Assembly: GCA_007123455.1 (NCBI GenBank)
Contig: SKKZ01000265.1
Coordinates: forward strand, 1 to 12,013
DNA: 12,013 nt
Direction: 5' to 3'
DNA from: Coriobacteriia bacterium
Lineage (GTDB): Bacteria > Actinomycetota > Coriobacteriia > Anaerosomatales > SLCP01
Positions 6,293 to 12,013 of this stretch are shown here, one piece after another (positions within the stretch are counted from its first letter, which is position 1; each line of letters opens with the position of its first letter). The notes beneath the pieces are model-generated. The model was given only the letters and a program-made list of their open reading frames with translations. It was not told the DNA's origin and made no database searches. Position numbers and translations under genes: made by a program.

Positions 6293-7761
6293 TAACGCTT
6301 CTGCTCTTCGGTATCCTCAGCCAGTGTGATATCCCATTCGCCGAGAATCTTGCTCACCGCACGCTCGCCACTCTCAACGCAGTTCGGCAAACCCACACCT
6401 CGATAGGAGCCACCCGCGAGCGCAAGGCCGGGCATCACAGCCGAGCTCCTTTCGATCGTCTCGACGCGATCCAGGTGTCCGATGGTGTACTGAGGCATCC
6501 CCTTCTCCCAGCGGAACACCTTGCTGAAAAGCGGCTCACCCTGCACGCCGAGGACATCACGAAGCTCGCCGAGCACGATCTCCGCCAGCCGTTCGTCGGA
6601 CTCGGCCATGATGGCCTGGTTGTGCGGGCCCCCGACGAAACCCCTCACCAGCACCTTGCCCTTTGGCGCACGACCGGGCCATTTCGTGGACGACAGCGTC
6701 GCGGCCATGAGCAGACGGCCCTCGATCAGCGGGCACAAGACCCCGAAGGCGTTCATATCGATGCCGATCTCAGACTCCTCGAACGCGAGTGAAACCGTCG
6801 CCGAAGAAGAGTGAGTGATACCGGAGAGCGCATCGGCGATGCCGGTGTCGATCGGGCGCACAAGCGTCTCGGCAGCCCAGCTCTCCGTGGCGAGGATCAC
6901 GGCGTCACCCTCCACGCGCGTTCCGTCGTCGAGATCGACGACCCAGCCACCCGGTCTCTGCGAGATGCCCGTGACGGCCACACCGGGACGCATGCTGTGG
7001 CGACCGGCGGCATCGGCCATCGCGTCCGTGAGGCGCTGCATGCCACCCTCGAACGACGTGAAAAAGGTCCGTGGTTTGGCACCCGGTTTGGGCGGATACT
7101 TCTTCCTCATCTCGGCGACCTTCTTGCGAGCGGCAGAGAACCCCTTGATCATGCCGCCGTAGTTCTGCTCCATTTCCAGCAGACGGGGGAACGTTGCGGC
7201 GAGACTCATCTTTGCGGGATCCGAGGCGTGCACACCCCCGACGAGCGGTTCGGCCAGCCGGTCGAGGCACTCGCGGCCCATCCTGCGGACCACGAAGCTC
7301 TCGAGCGTCTCGTCCTCGATGCCTCCGCCGCTCACCTGTTTGGGTTTGATGAAGAGGTCCATTCCCATGCGGATCTTTCCGGGCCAGGAGAAAAGGCCCG
7401 TGGTGGCGAAAGGCCAGAACTTCGTAGGGGCGAACATCATCACACCGTCGGGCAGATCGTGCAGGCGGCCGCGCGAGAGTATGTACGTCCGCTTCCGCGA
7501 GTCGTCGGTGGGCAACTCCTGATCGAAGATATCGAGCATCTTGGCGATACGATGCACCGCAGGCTTTTCGGTGAGAAAGCAGTCCGGGCCACCGTCGACC
7601 GTGAACCCGTCGACGAACTCGGTAGCGATCTTGCCGCCGAGCCGTGCGTCCTTCTCGAACAGGACGAACCCGACGTCTTCGCCCGTCTCGGCGGCACGGG
7701 CGACCTTATACGCCGCAGCGAGCCCGGCGATCCCGCCGCCCACGATGATGATCTTCCTCAT
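6286..7761 (-). CDS. hemY: Protoporphyrinogen/coproporphyrinogen oxidase (HemY/CgoX family)
   Basis: This FAD-dependent oxidase converts a porphyrinogen to a porphyrin. The 491-residue product starts MRKIIIVGGGIAGLAAAY, with the GxGxxG dinucleotide-binding motif at residues 8-13. DGGPDCFL follows about 50 residues later, and near the C-terminus LALAGGSYRGVGLPNCVESG forms the second FAD contact typical of the family. I chose the ATG at 7761 because it puts the nucleotide-binding strand at the N-terminus as in relatives. A GTG at 7779 with AAGGCGG upstream would add six residues and is also possible. It lies 30 nt after hemH and ends the heme operon. In Gram-positive bacteria this enzyme usually makes coproporphyrin III and uses O2, which is notable beside an anaerobe-type hydrogenase. 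Which porphyrinogen it uses here cannot be read from the sequence. Confidence 0.92.
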   Translation of the reverse strand: MRKIIIVGGGIAGLAAAYKVARAAETGEDVGFVLFEKDARLGGKIATEFVDGFTVDGGPDCFLTEKPAVHRIAKMLDIFDQELPTDDSRKRTYILSRGRLHDLPDGVMMFAPTKFWPFATTGLFSWPGKIRMGMDLFIKPKQVSGGGIEDETLESFVVRRMGRECLDRLAEPLVGGVHASDPAKMSLAATFPRLLEMEQNYGGMIKGFSAARKKVAEMRKKYPPKPGAKPRTFFTSFEGGMQRLTDAMADAAGRHSMRPGVAVTGISQRPGGWVVDLDDGTRVEGDAVILATESWAAETLVRPIDTGIADALSGITHSSSATVSLAFEESEIGIDMNAFGVLCPLIEGRLLMAATLSSTKWPGRAPKGKVLVRGFVGGPHNQAIMAESDERLAEIVLGELRDVLGVQGEPLFSKVFRWEKGMPQYTIGHLDRVETIERSSAVMPGLALAGGSYRGVGLPNCVESGERAVSKILGEWDITLAEDTEEQKRYY

Positions 7762-7791
7762 GGTTGTCTCGCTCCCCACGGCACGACCGCC

Positions 7792-8787
7792 TTACAGGTG
7801 ATCCACAACGGCGTCGGCAATCGAGTCGACGAGCAGCTGATCGGCATTGGGCACCGGTGCCCGGACGAACTCGAGATCGGCTTTCAGCACGCGATCCGCG
7901 ACAAGGACATCGAGGTCGTACAACGTCTCCATGTGATCGGTGGCAAATCCGATCGGAGCGACAGCTATCGCTTTGTACTCCCCTCCTGCAATCACTGCGT
8001 CGACGACTTCGTCGATGTCCGGACCGAGCCACTCGCATGGCCGGTTACCCTTGGACTGGTACGCGAACACCCATGCCTGTGGCTCGTCCAGGCAACCGTA
8101 GGTTTTGATTCCGGGCAGTCCCGGGTCGGTGCCGTCAAGCTCGGTCCCTTGACCCATCTGTAGCACCGACACCAGACCGTCGACCACGCTTCTCAATCCT
8201 GCAACGTATGGATCGTCCTCGTCCAAGTCGTCCAGAGGAAGGCTGTGTGCGGTGAAGACGAGGAGTGAGGGACGATGGTCTTTGATCTCGGTGAGCGCCT
8301 CGGCGGTACCCCCGACAAGAAGGCCGCGGAAACCGGGGAGCGTGTGCAGTGGAGGCGCGTCGACTATCTCCATCTCCGGCAGGCGGGCTAGAGCCTCATC
8401 GAACGCCTCCCGGTACGCGCCGGTTGCCACCTTAGACTCGTAAGGTGAGAGCGAGACGACTATCACCCTACGTATCCCGTGATGATGTAGACCGGCGAGC
8501 ACGTCGCCGATAAAAGGGTGCCAGTACCGCATGCCGATGACCACGGGGATCGCATGCTCCAGCTCCGCAAGTTTGGCCTCGAGGGTCCATGCCAGCTCAC
8601 TTGCGATGGCCGGAAGCGGTGAGGCGCCACCTATGGTGAGATACCGCCGCCTGACGCGTTCGAGCAGCTCGTCCGTGGGCTCACACCCCATCAGATTGCA
8701 CATGAACGGACCCACTGCTTCAAGACAGTCGGGGCCTCCGAATCCTACGACCATCACCGCGGTACGCGGCCCGCCGTTACCACTCAT
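7792..8787 (-). CDS. hemH: Ferrochelatase (HemH/CpfC)
   Basis: This enzyme inserts Fe2+ into a porphyrin, either coproporphyrin III or protoporphyrin IX. The 331-residue protein begins MSGNGGPRTAVMVVGFGGP, with the FGGP motif of the family. His181 (FTAHSLP) and Glu287 (DHMETLYDLD) are the metal-handling catalytic pair. FAYQSKGNRPCEWLGPD near 241-257 is the conserved WLGP segment. I see no C-terminal cysteine cluster of the type that binds a [2Fe-2S] centre in some actinobacterial ferrochelatases. The ATG at 8787 overlaps the hemE TGA (ATGA) and has GGAGGT 5-6 nt upstream, so the two are translationally coupled. A longer open frame running back to 9318 lies inside hemE and is a shadow. Confidence 0.95.
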   Translation of the reverse strand: MSGNGGPRTAVMVVGFGGPDCLEAVGPFMCNLMGCEPTDELLERVRRRYLTIGGASPLPAIASELAWTLEAKLAELEHAIPVVIGMRYWHPFIGDVLAGLHHHGIRRVIVVSLSPYESKVATGAYREAFDEALARLPEMEIVDAPPLHTLPGFRGLLVGGTAEALTEIKDHRPSLLVFTAHSLPLDDLDEDDPYVAGLRSVVDGLVSVLQMGQGTELDGTDPGLPGIKTYGCLDEPQAWVFAYQSKGNRPCEWLGPDIDEVVDAVIAGGEYKAIAVAPIGFATDHMETLYDLDVLVADRVLKADLEFVRAPVPNADQLLVDSIADAVVDHL

Positions 8788-9839
8788 GAAATACCTCCGC
8801 TTCGGATACGTGTCGAGTGCTGGTGCACCGAACGGACGAGTGCTTTCGCGTGCTCGGGATCGGTGTCCTTGTGTATGCCATGGCCGAGATTGAAGATATG
8901 TCCCGGCCGAGTGCCTACCTTCTCGAGAATGTCGCGTGCCGCAGCGTCGATGACCTCGACAGGCGCGAAGAGTGTCATCGGGTCGAGATTCCCCTGGATG
9001 GCGAAGTCGGGACCTATCCACTCGACCGCATCGGCCATGTCTACCCGCCAGTCCAGGCCGATGACATCGCCACCAGCGCGCTTGACCTTGGAGAGCATCG
9101 CGGTCGCATTGTTGGCGAAGTTGATGACGGGTACGCCCGCCTTGCTGACCTCGGCGATGAGACGGGTCGTATGCGGCAGAACGGAGCGCTCGTAGTCTGC
9201 GGGGGAAAGGAAACCGACCCAGGAGTCGAAGACCTGCACGACTTGCGCGCCCGCCTCGATCTGGGCGAGCAGATATTCGATGACCGTGTCGGTCGTCACC
9301 TGCATGAGCAGATCCCACGCCTCAGGGTCCGACCACATGAGACTCTTACACTTGATGTAGGCGCGCGTCGAGCCACCTTCGATCATGTACGACGCGAGAG
9401 TGAACGGGGCCCCGGCGAAACCGATGAGCGGCACCTTGTCGCGCAGTTCGTGGCGCAGCTGCCGGATCGCCTCCATGACATAGCCGGTGTCGGCGATCGC
9501 ATCTGAGGCGCGCAGCTTCTTCACATCAGAGATACCGCGCACAGGATTGTGGATGACCGGCCCCTCACCTTTCGAAAACGAGAGCTCGAGGCCCATTCCC
9601 TCAAGTGGAAGCAGGATATCCGCGAACAGGATGGCCGCATCGACGCCGATGAGGTCGACGGGTTGAAGCGTGACCTCGACGGCGAGCTCGGGCTGCTTGC
9701 ACATCTGGAGAAAGTCGTAGTCTTTTCGGATCGCACGATACTCGGGCATATACCGGCCCGCCTGCCGCATCATCCAGATCGGTGTACGCTCGGTAGGCTC
9801 GCAACGGCACGCACGCAGGAACAAGTCGTTGTAGGCCAT
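8784..9839 (-). CDS. hemE: Uroporphyrinogen decarboxylase (HemE)
   Basis: This cytoplasmic enzyme removes four carboxyl groups from uroporphyrinogen III to give coproporphyrinogen III. The 351-residue product has the signature RQAGRYMPEYR at residues 25-35, the catalytic Asp74 in ILFADILLP, GFAGAPFTLASYMIEGG in the middle, and the C-terminal FNLGHGI segment. I chose the ATG at 9839 (MAYNDLFLRAC), which has AAAGGGA about 9 nt upstream. A GTG at 9857 would add six residues but overlap that ribosome-binding site. It is the first gene of hemE-hemH-hemY and overlaps hemH by four bases. Its promoter should lie in 9840-9902. Confidence 0.96.
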   Translation of the reverse strand: MAYNDLFLRACRCEPTERTPIWMMRQAGRYMPEYRAIRKDYDFLQMCKQPELAVEVTLQPVDLIGVDAAILFADILLPLEGMGLELSFSKGEGPVIHNPVRGISDVKKLRASDAIADTGYVMEAIRQLRHELRDKVPLIGFAGAPFTLASYMIEGGSTRAYIKCKSLMWSDPEAWDLLMQVTTDTVIEYLLAQIEAGAQVVQVFDSWVGFLSPADYERSVLPHTTRLIAEVSKAGVPVINFANNATAMLSKVKRAGGDVIGLDWRVDMADAVEWIGPDFAIQGNLDPMTLFAPVEVIDAAARDILEKVGTRPGHIFNLGHGIHKDTDPEHAKALVRSVHQHSTRIRSGGIS

Positions 9840-9882
9840 CGTCAGAGTCCCTTTCACTGCCGGATGAAGGAAACAGGGCCGC

Positions 9883-9895
9883 GTGTAGTCTACAC
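9883..9895. promoter_or_regulatory. Perfect palindrome upstream of hemE, possible operator
   Basis: GTGTAGTCTACAC is a perfect inverted repeat with a single central base, 44 nt before the hemE start. On the minus strand it contains TAGACT, which fits a loose -10 hexamer, so it could be an operator over the promoter. Only one copy is seen in the window and no regulator is nearby. The role is inference. Confidence 0.3.
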
Positions 9896-9902
9896 CACTG
9901 CA

Positions 9903-9937
9903 CGAGGCTCCGACCCCTTATGGGGGCCGGAGCCTCG
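9903..9937 (-). terminator. Hairpin terminator after acs
   Basis: A 10-bp perfect stem pairs 9903-9912 with 9928-9937. It continues after one A-C mismatch with four more pairs (9914-9917 with 9923-9926) around a short loop. It lies 31 nt beyond the acs stop. No U-run follows on either strand, so termination is inferred from stem strength and position. Confidence 0.6.
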
Positions 9938-9968
9938 GCTCGCGTCATGACTGGTGTTCCGGCACGTC

Positions 9969-11952
<1,984 letters not shown>

Positions 11953-11960
<8 letters not shown>

Positions 11961-12012
11961 AAGCGGCCTCCTTAGTCCTGGCGTCGATCAGTCCGTACAG
12001 CGAAAGCAGGCA
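11953..12012 (-). CDS. Possible C-terminal tail of an upstream gene (very low confidence)
   Basis: One minus-strand frame enters from the window edge and ends in TGA at 11953-11955, reading CLLSLYGLIDARTKEAAYD. It would overlap the acs start by eight bases, and the acs AAGGAGG would lie inside it. A leucine-rich run followed by a polar tail could be the end of a membrane protein. The other two frames are also open for much of this short stretch, so 19 codons are not proof of a gene. Confidence 0.2.
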
Positions 12013-12013
12013 A

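Noticed and set aside
6811..8163. 450-codon plus-strand open frame opposite hemY and hemH
   Set aside because: It covers two well-supported minus-strand genes and its product has low-complexity, His/Arg/Asp-rich composition typical of an antisense shadow.
8788..9318. N-terminal extension of ferrochelatase back into hemE
   Set aside because: The extension is an out-of-frame reading of hemE. The ATG at 8787 has its own GGAGGT and gives the normal family N-terminus.

Overview
The window is a 12 kb, GC-rich, gene-dense bacterial segment with ten protein genes. They cover respiratory hydrogen uptake, hydrogenase maturation, heme synthesis and acetate activation. The GC-rich composition, the hemE-hemH-hemY order and the cytochrome b-linked hydrogenase suggest an anaerobic or facultative actinobacterium, perhaps a Coriobacteriia-type lineage. 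That placement is inference; no rRNA or marker gene is present.

Plus strand, 1-3290: a group 1 membrane-bound hydrogenase operon of small subunit (5' end cut by the window edge), large subunit and diheme-type cytochrome b, closed by a strong 13-bp terminator hairpin. The main discovery is here. The large subunit appears to stop at a TGA at 2529-2531, but this TGA replaces the first cysteine of the C-terminal nickel-binding motif (DP-[TGA]-VGCAVH). The frame stays open for 26 more codons, to a TAG that directly abuts the cytochrome b start. A two-stem hairpin with a G in its apical loop begins 3 nt after the TGA. The small subunit carries the extra medial-cluster cysteine typical of [NiFeSe] enzymes. 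I therefore read the gene as a selenoprotein spanning 966-2612 with selenocysteine at residue 522. A conventional gene call would truncate it and lose two nickel ligands.

Plus strand, 3571-6292: a radical SAM protein of the HemN/HemW superfamily, a hydrogenase maturation endopeptidase that overlaps it by ATGA, and an inositol-monophosphatase-family phosphatase. The endopeptidase is the expected partner for removing the large subunit's C-terminal peptide.

Minus strand, 9839-6286: hemE-hemH-hemY, a tight heme operon (uroporphyrinogen decarboxylase, ferrochelatase, porphyrinogen oxidase) whose last gene converges on and overlaps the phosphatase by 7 nt. Heme is needed by the cytochrome b subunit, so the two halves fit together. 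Minus strand, 11960-9969: AMP-forming acetyl-CoA synthetase with its own ribosome-binding site and a hairpin at its 3' end.

Together the genes describe H2 oxidation at a membrane complex that passes electrons through heme b to quinone, the maturation and heme supply for that complex, and the use of acetate as a carbon source. Selenocysteine machinery (selA, selB, selC, selD) and hypA-F are not in the window and must be elsewhere if the reading is right.
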